A stretch of 64,000 nucleotides of DNA from Tretioscincus oriximinensis (taxonomy: Eukaryota > Chordata > Lepidosauria > Squamata > Gymnophthalmidae). The notes beneath the pieces are model-generated. The model was given only the letters and a program-made list of their open reading frames with translations. It made no database searches and had not been told where the DNA came from. The stretch lies in NCBI GenBank assembly GCA_022410635.1, contig JAJVDF010000261.1, positions 427,756 to 491,755 of the forward strand, given 5' to 3'. A program made the position numbers and the translations under genes. This document shows positions 21,061 to 32,640 of this stretch, in pieces; position 1 is the stretch's first letter; each line of letters opens with the position of its first letter.

Positions 21061-21589
21061 TTACAGAGGAAAGGAAAATTTTGCACTCTAAAAACAGGGG
21101 AGGAAAGGTGAGATTTAAATGCAAAACATAATGGAAAAAGAAAAAAATATGCAGCTCTGTTCAGATACTCCAATTGTGGATTGTTACAGAGACAAGAGAA
21201 AAAGTACAAGGAATGCCCTGGCTCCTACTAGCTTAATTACTATTGCTTTCAACATGTTCCAGAATGACTGGACAATGTGATGATATTTTCTGCAGTCAGA
21301 AAACCAGAGTTCAAAAAATGTCCTGAAATCAGCAGCCTTCCCCTGGATCTTACTCTATTTTCTGAGAATTTAACTCTGGCAGAGCTTGCACTAACCATGA
21401 TTAGAAGGATGAAGATTTTATGTTTCTTGGCCACCACTTCCTTGTACTCCCAGCAAGGCCAGTGAAAGATCTCTGTTAGCTATTTAACCAGTAAGTAAGT
21501 GTTTGCATGTGGTTGCCTGATTTCTTCTTGCTTCCTGGTGCAAACCTTTCTATTTGGTATGGCTATTTCTTAGTGGTTAAACAACTGCC
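21061..21589. other. No recognised feature
   Basis: No nameable repeat or gene. Confidence 0.4.
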
Positions 21590-21715
21590 TGGAAAGCTAT
21601 CTTCATATTGCACCACATAACACTTTGGTAATATTTTTAGCTCCTCCCTTTTTCAAATGAAGCCCCAAATGCTGTTATGTATGATCTTTGTCACCTGGAT
21701 GCCTTCTACGTCTTC
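21590..21715 (+). repeat. Dispersed repeat U3, copy 2
   Basis: Partner of 15175-15360: CTTCATATTGCACCACATAAC, then a TTTGGTAATATTTTTAGCTCC stretch, a GCTGTTATG block and GATCTTTGTCACC. Confidence 0.45.
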
Positions 21716-22535
21716 TGATAGAGTCATCTTAATATAGATTATGGTCTATTCATCTATAATAAAGATCTTAATATGGATTGTGATCTATTCATTGAAACAG
21801 AACAGATAAGTAGGAGGCCTAGATGCCTAGATCTGTGTTAATGTGGAGGTCTATGTGGCCTATAACCATAACGAGGACCTTTCATCTGGATTAAAAATCC
21901 AGTGATTAAAGATACTATACAAACAAAATGTAATAGAGAGAAATGAGACTGAAAACAATACAGAAGGGATATTGAACACCATGCCAAATAATATGTTTTA
22001 AACAAACAAACAAACAAATTTTTGGTAACTGTTGGCATGGTGGTCTCCCAAATTTGGGTGGTTCTGCAACGACATGGCAAATACACTTCAACCTGACCAA
22101 TTAAGAAAGGAATCTTGTGGATGGCTCAAAGAAGGCGTCAACCCCGTGGTAGCAACAGGGAAAAAAGAAAATTCTATGCTAAAGAAGATAATCAAAAACA
22201 AGTCAGCNAGTGTCCTTTCACAATTGTGGTATTTTCCCCCAATATAGTACAATAGAATGGATGCCACATCTTAGACAGAGACAGCACATATATACAGCCA
22301 CAGAAAAGCATGGCTATGTATTTACAAATGACTCAATGTGCATTCATTGTGCCACTGCCCCAGCCATCTGGGCTGCAACCCAATCATCATGTAAACCATT
22401 TATTATCTTACGGTAAGATCATAGTGCATGTATGGATCATTCCCTAGGCTTTTTCTGCACTTTTGTGGCTTAGTCTTAAAGCTGTAGTACATTCAATCTA
22501 TCCCAAGCTGGTACTGATTGTACTTGGACTAGAAT
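21716..22535. other. No recognised feature
   Basis: Includes a short (CAAA)n run near 22003-22018. Otherwise nothing nameable. Confidence 0.4.
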
Positions 22536-22830
22536 AAGTTCAGTCACTAAGGAAATGGTCTCTCGTCTGGGAGATGGGGTTTCGAAGCCCTGTGTCGGAC
22601 ATGGGGAGGGCTGAACACCTTCNACTAGCATGTAGCTCTAGCCAACCCAGCATAAATTGCAAGAAATTGCAACTGACTGCAAGTAGATATATGGGAACCA
22701 CCATAGCCTGGTGGGGAAGATAGAATGTCAGCCTTCGTGCAAAATACCCTTGTAAGCCACTTTGAGTCCCTTTGAAAGGTGAGAAAATTGGGGTATAAGA
22801 ACCCTGTTCTTCTTCTTCTTTTTCTTCTTC
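22536..22830 (+). mobile_element. SINE-B, the one plus-strand copy
   Basis: This copy shows the family in its own orientation: A-box-like AAGTTCAGTCAC, B-box-like GGGGTTTCGAAGCCC (about 22576-22590), a body with GCAAGAAATTGCAACTGACTG, the 3' end CTTGTAAGCCACTTTGAGTC and CCTTTGAAAGGTGAG, and a (TTC)n tail at 22807-22830. No pol III terminator or intact tRNA fold is implied. Confidence 0.9.
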
Positions 22831-23953
22831 ATCAGCATTGGGATATTTTTCAAAGGAGTGACTTTAAAATGTNCTGATTGTAGTCTATGGGTGATTAGCT
22901 TGCAAGACTGTAACTTGGACTTCTCCATTTCCAAATGGCTAATGAAAACAACCACGGAAACCAATGGCATTAATCATGAAATAATTTATGAAAAATGCAT
23001 CTCCTTTTTTAAAAAACAAAACAAAACAAAAATATGTGATGAATTTCTGTACCAACGTTGGATGGGTCCAGATGCCTCCCCTAGCTTTTTATTGAAAAGA
23101 TCTATGCCAGTTGAGAAAGAGGCCCAGCTGTGAAATAGTTGTGATGCGAGAGTCTGCTTGGTGTGGCAAATGCACTGTGGTAACTTTTTAGCTTGGCAAA
23201 AGCAGAGTGATGGCATCCAGCTGTTCAAAGGCCTCAGGGTGGGAATCTCGAGTCTTCTCAGAAAAGCCTTTACCTCCTGCCATAGCAAACATCAGCTCCA
23301 GCGNAAAAATCAAGTGTGCAATTTGGGGGGATATATCGTTTGCCCTATGGAGATAATTCTGTAAAATGTTAGATGAGAATCTGATCTGGGTGTGGGCTTC
23401 AAGCCAAAGGTCTGGGGTGGCCAAGCTTAAAATCTGATTTAAAGAGGAATTACACACTACCCTAGAAGCTGCTCAGAGGTTACATAGATGGAAATATGCC
23501 GAGCTCTCTTTGTATATCATCTCACAATCCTAAGCACGCCACAGGTTTCCCAGAAGTAGATGCCTTATTTTGCAGAACAAAAGGGAGGGGGCATTGCTAG
23601 GCCAGTGCAGTGTGGCTGCCTGTTTTAATATCCAGTAACAGGATTCTTAGAAGTGTTTCCATTTCTAGTAAGCGTTTTTCTCTTGACAGCCAGTGGCAAA
23701 ACAGATGTTTTCATGGTTGAAGTACAAATCATTATCCCATTTGATACATATTGGGAATGAATATTCAGCCTAGGCTATTGATATTCTTTAGTTTTTTGAA
23801 CCAACTGTATGATTTCTTTCTTTCTTGATCATGATAGGTAGGTGGGGGTGGATGTCTCAATAAGGATATTTCCAGCTTTGATTTTGAGAGACGGAAGTGG
23901 ACGCAGCAACCCTTGTTCCTGCCTTGAAAATCAAAGCTGTTTTCTTGCTTATC
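22831..23953. other. No recognised feature
   Basis: No nameable repeat or gene. Confidence 0.4.
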
Positions 23954-24564
23954 TAGGGTTGCCATATTTTGCCAGCCCAAAACCAGGACAGGGGTGGGTT
24001 GNAGATGCGTGCACACGCGTGCACAGACACGTACACGCGCATGTGCGCGCACACAGACGCTTGTAGTGAAACAGGCAAACCTCTCTTCTGCCTGTCTCAC
24101 TACAACCGTCCATGTGTGCACGCGTGTGTGTGCGTAGCTGCTCCTCTGGTGGAGGTGGGGTTTCACGCCTACTGTCAGGCAAAGCACACCAACTCGCCTC
24201 CAGCGNAGGAAAAACACCTGGGTTTGTGACAGGAAAACAGTGCTGTNCTCCTGTCACAAACACAGGCGTTTTTCCTTTGCTGGAGGCGAGTTGGCACGCT
24301 TTGCCTGACGGGAAACCCCGCCTCCAGCATTGGAGCAGCTACAGCATGCTCTGAAGTTCTTTCCAGGACCCCGGAAAGCGTTGNCGGGCTGCACCCGTCA
24401 GCTCTGACGGCTCCCTTTCCTTTAAAATCCTGCATTTTTATTTTCCCTGATGCAGCATCGGGGAATGTAAAAATCCGGGATTTTATCTTAAAATCCAGAG
24501 GCATCTGTATTTTAGTCCCCCAAACCGGGATTGTCCCGCCTTCCCGGGACGTATGGCAACCCTA
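23954..24564. mobile_element. hAT-like non-autonomous element with nested hairpins
   Basis: Perfect 13-bp terminal inverted repeats, TAGGGTTGCCATA at 23954-23966 and its complement at 24552-24564. They are flanked by 8-bp sequences TGCTTATC and TGCGTATC (7 of 8 identical), as expected for hAT (8-bp TSD, YARNG-like terminus). The interior is GC- and CpG-richer than its surroundings. It holds two further inverted repeats: 24061-24077 with 24089-24105, and about 100-bp arms at 24135-24239 and 24242-24342. There is no transposase. Confidence 0.8.
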
Positions 24565-26524
24565 TGCGTATCCAATGCCTGGTACGTGGGTAGTGTATTG
24601 CATACATGGAGTCTTACAGCTCACAGAAAATGCCATAAAGGTATTGGCAACACAGTATTTGTAGAATTATAGTTCAAAAATCAGAATTGACAGGTTTTTT
24701 GAATTATGAAGGCTTTCCCCATTCTTATTTCTCTCACTAAGCCCCCCTTTAACTCAGAGTGTTAAAAAACGTGATGACATTAAGTTCCAAAATAGACCGA
24801 TGATGAGCCCCAGCATATTTCCTTTCTTCCTTTCGCAAACAAACCATTAAAATACCTTTAAATCCTTGTGGAACTGACGAGTGGAGCAACCAGGAAGTAA
24901 TCCTGAGCATGCTCAGTATGTGATTCTGACATACACAGGAAGTTTATGAGATTCTTATTCTCGTGTGCTGGTGACTTCTTGTGAGATCCTGCCTTCTCCT
25001 AGGCACCCAAAGGCTTGAAATGGGAATATGGGCCATTTTGCAAAAGTGTCAGAAAGAACCAGCAATCAGGAAATTGTGGTTCCTCACATCTTTTTTCCTG
25101 ATGCATTGTAATGCATTTCAAAAACTCTGTTGGCAGAAGAATCATGATTTTGGAACATCATAGTAACATCCAGGTAGAAAACATCATGTGGGCTAACTAT
25201 TTCCCTGTAGATTNTGTATTATTTGAAGACTTGTGTTAAACCTGCTTAGGATTCTGTTATCTGGCATATATCAAAAATTTTAGGGCCAAATACACAATTG
25301 GATCATTGGCATTCTCAGAGAAAGATCTATGAAGGGCCAGTTAGAAAGATGTAGTAATATTTGCTCATGGTCTGCAGCTAAACTTTACTATGGGGTCAGA
25401 ATAAATAATTCTTAGTGGTTCAATTCTTCAGGCTTGTCTTGGTTAAATTTCAGCTCAGTGACTTGCATAACATTTTCTATTAGGTCTAATTTATTTCACA
25501 CGAATAAACAGTATAAAAATATAAAGAGGCAACTAGAAAAAAAATTAAAAGACAACATGAGTATAAGGAAGTCTCAGTATTCGACTCATCTCCTGATGGA
25601 ATAAACAGGCTCTCTTCCTGAACCATTTCACATCTGAAACCTAGCAACCAGTATACAAGATGAAAATACATCCTAAGTGGCATTTACAATTCTGTCATAT
25701 TCACTGATAGAAAATCTTTTCCAGTTACCATGCTCTAGGAACTTCAGGCCAGAAAACAAGGTGACAGTCCATACCAGATCACGTCAGTAATCTCTCCGAA
25801 TTAAATTCCCATGAGTATGTCAAAGACACAGATAGCAGAGACAGCAGACTCCTTCCAGAACATGTTAATAATAGCTTAATCCTATTATCGTACACAGATT
25901 ATCCATAAGGAGCCTTTTTGCACTTGACCTGGAAAATGGGAATGCTGCATTTGCACTGTGATCTACCTTTCCATGGGCAACCAGAGCTGCCCTTAATCCT
26001 CACTTGCTGCCTACTTTCTGTGGACAGTTTGGAGAATAGTTCCTGTGCAGTGCAAACATAGCAAGCTAGGTCTTCCTGTCTGGAGCCACATTGGGAGCCC
26101 TGTAACATCACTCAATTGTAATGAGAGGTGGAAGAGTTAAGCTGAGTCCAAACAGGAAGGCCTCCCTCCTGCTTGTTCTGTATTGCACTCTGATACAGGN
26201 ATGCTTGTTCCTGTATCCAGAGTGTGATGGCAAAAGCCATCTTTGCATTCACAAATGGAACAAATAAATCCCATGTCCTCCAAATTCACTGTGACAAGGT
26301 ATAATTGTAGACCCCAGGGGACTTTGGCCCAGTAGCAAATGTTTGCTCAAGGGTACTTGGAGCTTGGCCCTGAAGTTCGCATGGTGTAGGCTGATCTGGG
26401 GCAGTATCATCATGCAGACAGCACTTTTCCAGTTGACACCTTTCCATGGACTGAATCATGTAGAGGCGAATACAGAAGGGGCATCTGCTGTGGGAGGTAG
26501 GCCAAAGCTTTACCATTTTCAGGG
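24565..26524. other. No recognised feature
   Basis: No nameable repeat or gene. Confidence 0.4.
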
Positions 26525-26668
26525 AGTCATGAACAGGAGCATATTTTGCTTTCCTCTGTTCGGACTGNCCAGGTGCATCTGGTGGGCTTCTGTGTGACAC
26601 AGAATGCTGGACTTGATGGGCTGTGGCCTGATCCAGTATGGCTCTTCTTATGTTCTTATGTTCTTAAA
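26525..26668 (+). mobile_element. CR1/L2-group LINE 3' end
   Basis: 3' UTR only: CCAGGTGCATCTGGTGGGC, then CACAGAATGCTGGACTTGATG and two TTATGTTC tail units. 5'-truncated. Confidence 0.85.
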
Positions 26669-27397
26669 GTTATAGTGGTGGGAAAACTGATGTAAAAATA
26701 TTGATTTCATTCCTGAGAAATCCTGAAAAATTCCTTGATTTGTTCATAAACAAATATGGTGAAGGAATTAAAAACAGCACAGCGTTTAAGCATATCTCTT
26801 TCTGATACCAGCATGGGAATGAACTCTACAGGCAAAACAGCTAGGATAATCAACCAACAGTGTTCCAAATATTGCTGGACTCCAGCTGGTAGGAATGATT
26901 CGTGGGTGAGAATGTTTACATGCCAGTCTGCCCNGCCCCCTTTCATGAACATTCTGGGCTAGAGAAGTTAGATTACAGAAAGGATGAGAAGCATGAGGTC
27001 CGTACATTATCCTCCCCAAATATCTGCTGAGATTCCCCCCTGTCCCTGCTAAATGTGAACATAGCCTTAATCCTTGTTGAAAAAAACATCCATAGTGAAG
27101 AGAACTCTCCTTCCATAGATGTTAGCAGTGATAGAATTTGGGGCACAAAGAAGCATCTGTCATCCAGAAACTGCCCCAGGAGCTATTCAACCTCACTTCT
27201 TAATAGCACCTTCAGAGTCATAAGACAGGCAGAATGTCACTATAGACCATTGTCGTTTTCTCCTTACGCTACCCAGGAGAAAATGGTGAGTCACTGTGTG
27301 AGAGAGGGAGCAAAGGTTTCAGAAAGTTCACATAAAATAATGTATGATAATTAAAGAGTAATTATTTGTAACTTATATGATAGGAATACAACCATAT
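26669..27397. other. No recognised feature
   Basis: No nameable repeat or gene. Confidence 0.4.
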
Positions 27398-27478
27398 ATT
27401 TATTATTATTTATTTATTTGTACTTGTATCCCGCCCTATACCCGAAGGTCTCAGGGCGGCCAACCATAGGCTGGCGAA
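27398..27478 (-). mobile_element. AAAT-tail element 3' end
   Basis: An (ATTT)n run followed by CCCGCCCTATACCCGAAGGTC and TCAGGGCGG. The minus strand reads CCGCCCTGAGACCTTCGGG, then a GGCGGG block and (AAAT)n. The same end occurs at 52436-52620 and 62088-62140. Confidence 0.7.
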
Positions 27479-27479
27479 C

Positions 27480-27665
27480 ATAGCTCTTTTTTTGGTTGCT
27501 TTCTCCACAACAGACACTCCNTGGAGTAGGTGGGGCTGAGAGAGTTCTAAAGAATTGTGACTGGCCTAAGGTCACCTAGCAGGCTTTCGTGGAGGAGTGG
27601 GGAATCGAACCGAGAGACTACGAGGTACAAGTCCAACACTCAACCACTGCACCAAACTGGCTCTA
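27480..27665 (-). mobile_element. SINE-C, copy 2
   Basis: Minus strand: a tRNA-like head with a CGGTTCGATTCCCCACTCC B-box region (27599-27617), TAGGTGACCTTAGGCCAGTC, then CTCTCAGCCCCACC and a GTGTCTGTTGTGGAG block. It adjoins the AAAT-tail element rather than its own simple-repeat tail. Confidence 0.8.
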
Positions 27666-27709
27666 TACAATTGCACAGATAAACTGAATGTGCAAAGGAA
27701 TNAAATGCT

Positions 27710-27945
27710 ATAAGAAGAAGAGTCAGTTTTTATACCCCNCTTTTCCCAACTCGAAGGGGATCAAAGCAGCTTACATAACCTTCTGTTTTTCTTTGCACAG
27801 CAGACACCTTGTGAAGCAGATTATGCTGAGAAAGCTCTGAAAAACTGTGATTAGCCCAAGGACACCCAATTGGCTTTTGTAGAGGAGTGCAGAATCAAAC
27901 CAGGAGACTTTCTGATAAAAAGTCTGACAGTACACCAGACTGGGG
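27710..27945 (-). mobile_element. SINE-C, copy 3, with (TCT)n tail
   Basis: The same head and body as the previous copy plus the 3' end (TATGTAAGCTGCTTTGATCC on the minus strand) and an AAGAAG tail at 27711-27720. It lies about 45 bp from the previous copy in the same orientation. Confidence 0.8.
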
Positions 27946-27949
27946 CCCC

Positions 27950-28350
27950 ATCACTTTCAGTCCGTCCCACAAAGTCANGCACATACAACAACCCACTCAC
28001 TAAAAACGTCAGTTGTTGCAGAATTCTGTGTGATTCATGCAGTCTGCGTGATTCAACAGCAGGCATTTTGTAAAATCCAAAGGACAAATGCGTGAGGACA
28101 TTCCAGCNATGTGAACTTGGGAAATCTCATGAGACTTTGGGCCAAGAGTAAAAGTTCATTGGCTATTGGCTCACAAAGAATGCTTGGGAAGCGTAGGCAG
28201 GCTCACAGAGAATGCTGAGCATTGTATGCACACTAATACATATGGGGCTTGTCATGTGACAACATTGGTAGGGGATGGAGGAGCAGTCTGGAAGGTAATG
28301 AGGTAAACCCTGTCATGGTTTGCCTCATTGTCCTGAGGCAAACACTAACT
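27950..28350 (+). repeat. Dispersed repeat U1, copy 2 (longest)
   Basis: The most complete U1 copy: CCACTCACTAAAAACG, GATTCAACAGCAGGCATT, CNATGTGAACTTGGGAAATC, AAGTTCATTGGCTATTGGC, GAGAATGCTGAGC, GGGGCTTGTCATGTGAC and TAAACCCTGTCATGG. No coding frame, tRNA-like box or poly-A tail is seen. Confidence 0.65.
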
Positions 28351-28632
28351 CTACCAGCTCAGTAAGAAATCCCAGAATTCTATATGACATGACCATTGAT
28401 CAGCATCCACAGAACAGTGGATCAAGCTGGGTTTTCTCTGGTTGGAAGATGTGGTTCCATTATTGATTGGACAGGGTTTACAAGATCTAAATGAGTGATG
28501 TTCATTCAATTTTAGCAACCTGGGAACCAAATTTCGAATGGCAGTTTATGTCACTAGCGCTGCATGTGTTATAGTTTTCAAAAATGCCACATTTGTAATA
28601 AATTAAGTGAACTGGAAAAAGTGTGATTACTA
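28351..28632. other. No recognised feature
   Basis: No nameable repeat or gene. Confidence 0.4.
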
Positions 28633-28702
28633 TATGAGGCAGAATACTGGCTAGATGGGCTGTGGCCCAGTCCAGCAGGGTTCCCGTTATGTTCTTATGA
28701 GG
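28633..28702 (+). mobile_element. CR1/L2-group LINE 3' end, very short
   Basis: Only the last ~70 bp: AGGCAGAATACTGGCTAGATG, then CCCAGTCCAGCAGGG and GTTATGTTCTTATG. Confidence 0.8.
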
Positions 28703-28751
28703 GGTAAGTACCACAGCAAATACACCACAAAGAATATTAATTTATTTTTAG

Positions 28752-28951
28752 CAAAGGAGCTAGCAGCACTTTGAGACTAACTTGAGAAAAGTGGTTGGCA
28801 TAAGCTTTTGTAGACAGGTCTACTTCTCCAGATGCATCTGAAGAAGTAGACCTGTCTACGAAAGCTTATGCCAACCACTTTTCTCTAGTCTCAAAGTGCT
28901 GCTAGCTCCTTTGCTGGACTTTCTACTAGACTAGCATGGCTATTTCTCTGA
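28752..28951. mobile_element. Palindromic Penelope-like insertion with 13-bp TSD
   Basis: Two copies of the PLE 3' end lie in opposite orientation with no spacer. The left arm is about 28752-28834, the right arm 28835-28914, meeting at CAGATGCATCTG. The right arm continues 37 bp further to a CTCTGAA end. Flanks are perfect 13-bp repeats AATTTATTTTTAG (28739-28751 and 28952-28964), so the palindrome arrived as one insertion. Each arm carries the conserved CTGAAGA...GAAA motif. Confidence 0.9.
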
Positions 28952-28964
28952 AATTTATTTTTAG

Positions 28965-30553
28965 TTTACCTTCAATCCCAAATAACGAGCTTAATTCATT
29001 TCAGAATTGAAGTAGAAGTGNACAAAGCAAGGTGTGACCACAGGCAAGATGTTGACAAAATGCATTTTAGGAAGGGAAGGGGCACAGAATCTGTTCCTAA
29101 TTATCATTCTGCTCTGTTCAGACTGCCACTTTTTCTTCTTTTCCATGCACTGCAGGTTGAGGATTCGGGCAGAAGCAAGAGAGAGTGTAAAATAAATTAG
29201 TAGTAGCAATTCAAGAAAGCAGCGAGAAACATTCTTCTCTATTCCCTCCCCNCCCCCCCATAGCGCCATGACCTTCACTAGCACTGGGAAAGAAGGGGGG
29301 GATTTTGTTTAGCTTAGTCCTTTCTCCATTGACAGCTGACAAATCCCAGAGGACTAAAAGGCGATCCATCTTTCATCTGCCCATCAAGTAGTTGAAGCAG
29401 AGAGCGACATTGCCTAGCCTTCTCTCTGCTCCCCAGCCAATCTCTCTTTCTNCCTCTCCCTCTGTCCTGCTCTTTGGGAACTTGGGGAAAATTCAGTTTC
29501 CTTCCTGCCTTCATCCTTATTGCAGACTCTTCTGTGTCCTGCACCTGCTCTTTGCAGCTGCAATACAAGACTCTGGCAAAATACTTACTGTCCTGCCAAG
29601 CCGAGGGCTAAGCAAACTCCCTTGACTCTTCATTTCATATTTGCGCTGCTGCTTTGTTCATTAACACCCTTGTTCCTTTCCTTTTTTCCCCTTGAGTGTT
29701 TGCCTTTTTGCTGTCCTCCAGTATTCAGGCTTGCTGTGATCTTCCAGCGTTGACGCTTGAGGCTCTTGGAACTTGTTTTCTCAGTTCCTTTTCTTTTGCC
29801 CCCAAGGTGAGATTATGTTTCCTGCAGAGCTTTTCCTAGCAGATTCCTTAGCATCAGAATTTCCAGAGAAGCTCTGCTTCCTTCGCTCTCCCTCTCTTAG
29901 CTTTGCTGAATTAATACCAGCTCACTTTCAAAGCTGCAAGGAAATCCACANCAAGAAAATGCTTATTTGTCCTATTTCCAGGATCTTTAATCCAGTTTCC
30001 ACAGGGTACTATGGACTGCACCAGTTGGCATAGGTTTTTTCTGGCACCACACACCAGCAGATTCCTTATGGGACATGACCTGGCATGACCACTAGAGAGC
30101 ATGTATGCATGGCAAATATGTAGTGCAGTAGTTTCCTATGACCAAATGCAGGTGACCCGGACTGTATCCTCATGAAGACTGCAGAATATGCATACCACTG
30201 GGCCCTTGAGCATAGACCATTCGATCAATATGCTTGAAGAGCAACAAATACATCTTCCCACTAGTATACTATAGCCTCTACTGGAATGTTGATATTGCCT
30301 CCAGGTAGTAGAGGCTGGCAGGGTGTCTCCAAGGATCACTGGCAGGCAGTCATATGCTTAAAAAAGTACAGAAGCAACTGGTGGGCTATTATGTGGGATA
30401 ATGGGATGGGATTTGGTTTGATAAGGCTTCATGTACATCATTTTGTTCTTGGATGGTGCTCATCATCCTCAGGTGTTCTTGTCATTCCCAGGGTCATTTC
30501 CAGTAAGATGAAAAATTTGTCCTCGTGCAACATCTTTGAAGGTGATGAATTTT
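28965..30553. other. No recognised feature
   Basis: Includes C-rich and pyrimidine-rich stretches (29250-29470, 29690). No domain or repeat recognised. Confidence 0.4.
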
Positions 30554-31100
30554 CATAGAATCATAGANTTGGAAGGGACCTCCAGGGTCATCGGGTCCAA
30601 CCCCCTGCTTGATGCAGGATTCATTAAACCATCCCAGACAGATGACTGTCCAGTCTCTGTTTGAAGANTTCCAGGGAAGGTGAACTCACCACCTCCTGTG
30701 GCAAACGGTTCCATTGGTTTATTACCCTGACTGTTAGATTTTTTTTTCTGATATCTAATGTAAATCTACTCCCCTGCAGTTTCATTCCATTGTTTCTAGT
30801 CCTTCCGTGTGCTAATGACAATAATGTTGATCCCTCTGCATTGTGACAGCCCTTCAGATATTTGTAGACAGCTATNAGGTCTCCTCTCAGTCTTCTCTTT
30901 TGCAGACTAAACTTCCCCAGGTCCTTTAACTGTTCCTCATAGGACATGGTTTCCAGACAACTCAGCATCCTTATAACTCTCTTTTGTTCTTGCTCTAGTT
31001 TATCAATGTCCTTTTTAAATTGGGGCCCCCAGAACTGAACACAGTATTCCAGGTGTGGTCGTACCAAAGTACTGTAGAGGGGATCATTCCTTTGCTTTTA
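30554..31100 (-). pseudogene. CR1 LINE 3' end (RT C-terminus and 3' UTR)
   Basis: The minus-strand frame begins with [13 protein letters not shown] and continues [67 protein letters not shown] and FKQRLD, the classic CR1 RT C-terminus. After the stop comes a short 3' UTR with the DPGGPFQL-like region and the typical terminal ATTCTATG repeats (two units at 30554-30570). About 150 codons are uninterrupted apart from two N codons, so it is younger than the other LINEs here. It is strongly 5'-truncated. Confidence 0.95.
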
Positions 31101-31572
31101 TTCTGAAGAGGGCAAAATCGTCTGGCCTACAGGGTAATGATAATTCTTCTGGGACAAGAGAAAGCAATGTCCCTAGTAAGATGCTGTGATGCCCCATGAT
31201 ATGGGAAAGACCTAGATCCATGATACAGCAGTTTGAAGGATTCATTTTGCATTTAGCACCCACCACAGTTTGCAAGTAATTCACATACACTATTGTATGT
31301 GAAATACGATATGTATTATCATGCAGAGCCTGGAAAAGTTTCTTTTTAAAATTTCAGCCTCTTGGTCCTAAAATGGTCAAACCCAACTAAACACACATAT
31401 ACATACAAACACTTTTAAAANAATGGAGCACTTGAGCAATTAAGGCCACCCGAAATTTGATAGAAGCTGGCCAGATATTCATGACTCGGAAAAACATGAA
31501 TATTGGAATTGAAAGATGGAAATTGCATATTACCAGCATTGCCTGACAGGCTAGAAGCAGATTCAGTAATAG
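31101..31572. other. No recognised feature
   Basis: No nameable repeat or gene. Confidence 0.4.
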
Positions 31573-31690
31573 AGACATAAGAACATAAGGAGAATACAGC
31601 CCTTCTAGTTCAGCATTCTGTCTCACATAGTGGCCCATTAACTATTTCTGGGCATCTCAGAAGACAACAGTCAAATCTTTCCTTCTCTTG
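31573..31690 (-). mobile_element. CR1/L2-group LINE 3' end
   Basis: ACATAAGAACATAAGG, TTCTAGTTCAGCATTCTG and TCACATAGTGGCCCATTAAC are the reverse complement of the family 3' UTR. Confidence 0.8.
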
Positions 31691-31895
31691 ATTCCTTGCA
31701 TATGGCTTTCATGGGCATCCTAATCCTTTTTCATGCATGTATTGCACAAAGATATCCCATTTTATATTCTTGGATACTGAGAGAAGCTAGCTTCCTCTAG
31801 TCTTGCATAGAAGAAGCTAGCATCCTGTTACTTTCAAATGTTATCAACTCCTGCTGGATAATGTAGAATAATGTTTCTTAAATTGGCTTTCCATA

Positions 31896-32091
31896 GGCTG
31901 ACCGGATGATCCCTTTTGGGGTGTGTGTGCGTGTTTGAAAACCCGGTTTTGGGATGCCTCCCAGTTTTTGCTGAGGGAAAAAAAGAAGAAAAATAAATCT
32001 TTTTTTGAAAAAAAATTCCTCAGAAATAACTGGGAGGCACCCAAAACCAGGATTTCAACCCCCTCCCCCAAAAGGGGTNATCTGGTCAGCC
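31896..32091. mobile_element. Foldback MITE, copy 1
   Basis: Arms of about 80 bp: GGCTGACCGGATGATCCC at the left edge and GGGGTNATCTGGTCAGCC at the right, continuing inward through TGGGTGCCTCCCAGTT-type sequence, around a short A/T-rich loop. TA lies on both sides, consistent with a Tc1/mariner-type TA target. No coding region. A second copy is at 35808-36004. Confidence 0.85.
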
Positions 32092-32359
32092 TACCTTCCA
32101 GCTGTTCTTGAACTTCTAGCATTCCATTCTCAGCATCCCTCTGATATACCTGAGTGTAAGACTATTACAGGTTCAAGGCCCTATGGTGAATTTGAATGCT
32201 NAATGTGTATTTTTCAGCGTCCAATCTTTTTAAGTTTAGAAGGCAAGACCTCTCTTAACTGCTACTCTCATTTGACTATTCTGCTTCCCCCCCACACCTA
32301 CAATGTTCTCCTGTCTCCCCACAAATTTACTTCAGGCCTCTGCTGTGCCCTCATAACGA

Positions 32360-32640
32360 ATTTTTATCACTATGGTACTTACATCAGGCTGAATTTGCCC
32401 CACAAGTTCATATAGGTTCAGGGATCTACCTGCTAAAAAGGCNCATGGTCCCAATTTTTCCTGACTGCTCTTTTTTTCTGCCTTCATTTTGGATTACAGT
32501 GTAAACGTCCTTCATGGGGCCTTCTATTGTGGGCAAATGGTAACTCTCACGAGGCTAGCTGTAAAGGTTCATTGGACCTTGGCTTGCAGTAGTAGTAAGG
32601 CAACCACAGCAATGATGCCATGTGCCGAGAATACAAGGAA
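32360..32640 (+). repeat. Dispersed repeat U1, copy 3
   Basis: Shares TGGTACTTACATCAGGCTGAA and CTAAAAAGGC(N)CATGGTC with the copy at 57695, and a GGTTCATTGGACCTTGGCTTG block with the other U1 copies. Confidence 0.55.

Noticed and set aside
22536..22600. tRNA gene
   Set aside because: A- and B-box-like sequences are present, but they belong to the head of a multi-copy SINE; no full cloverleaf or anticodon arm is conserved.
23765..24504. Dense set of overlapping open frames on both strands
   Set aside because: They come from the hAT-like inverted repeats and the ACACGCG/GTGTGCG alternation, not from a gene.
29330..29760. Promoter or CpG island with a first exon
   Set aside because: The stretch is pyrimidine-rich but not CpG-rich, with no TATA/Inr arrangement or convincing donor site.
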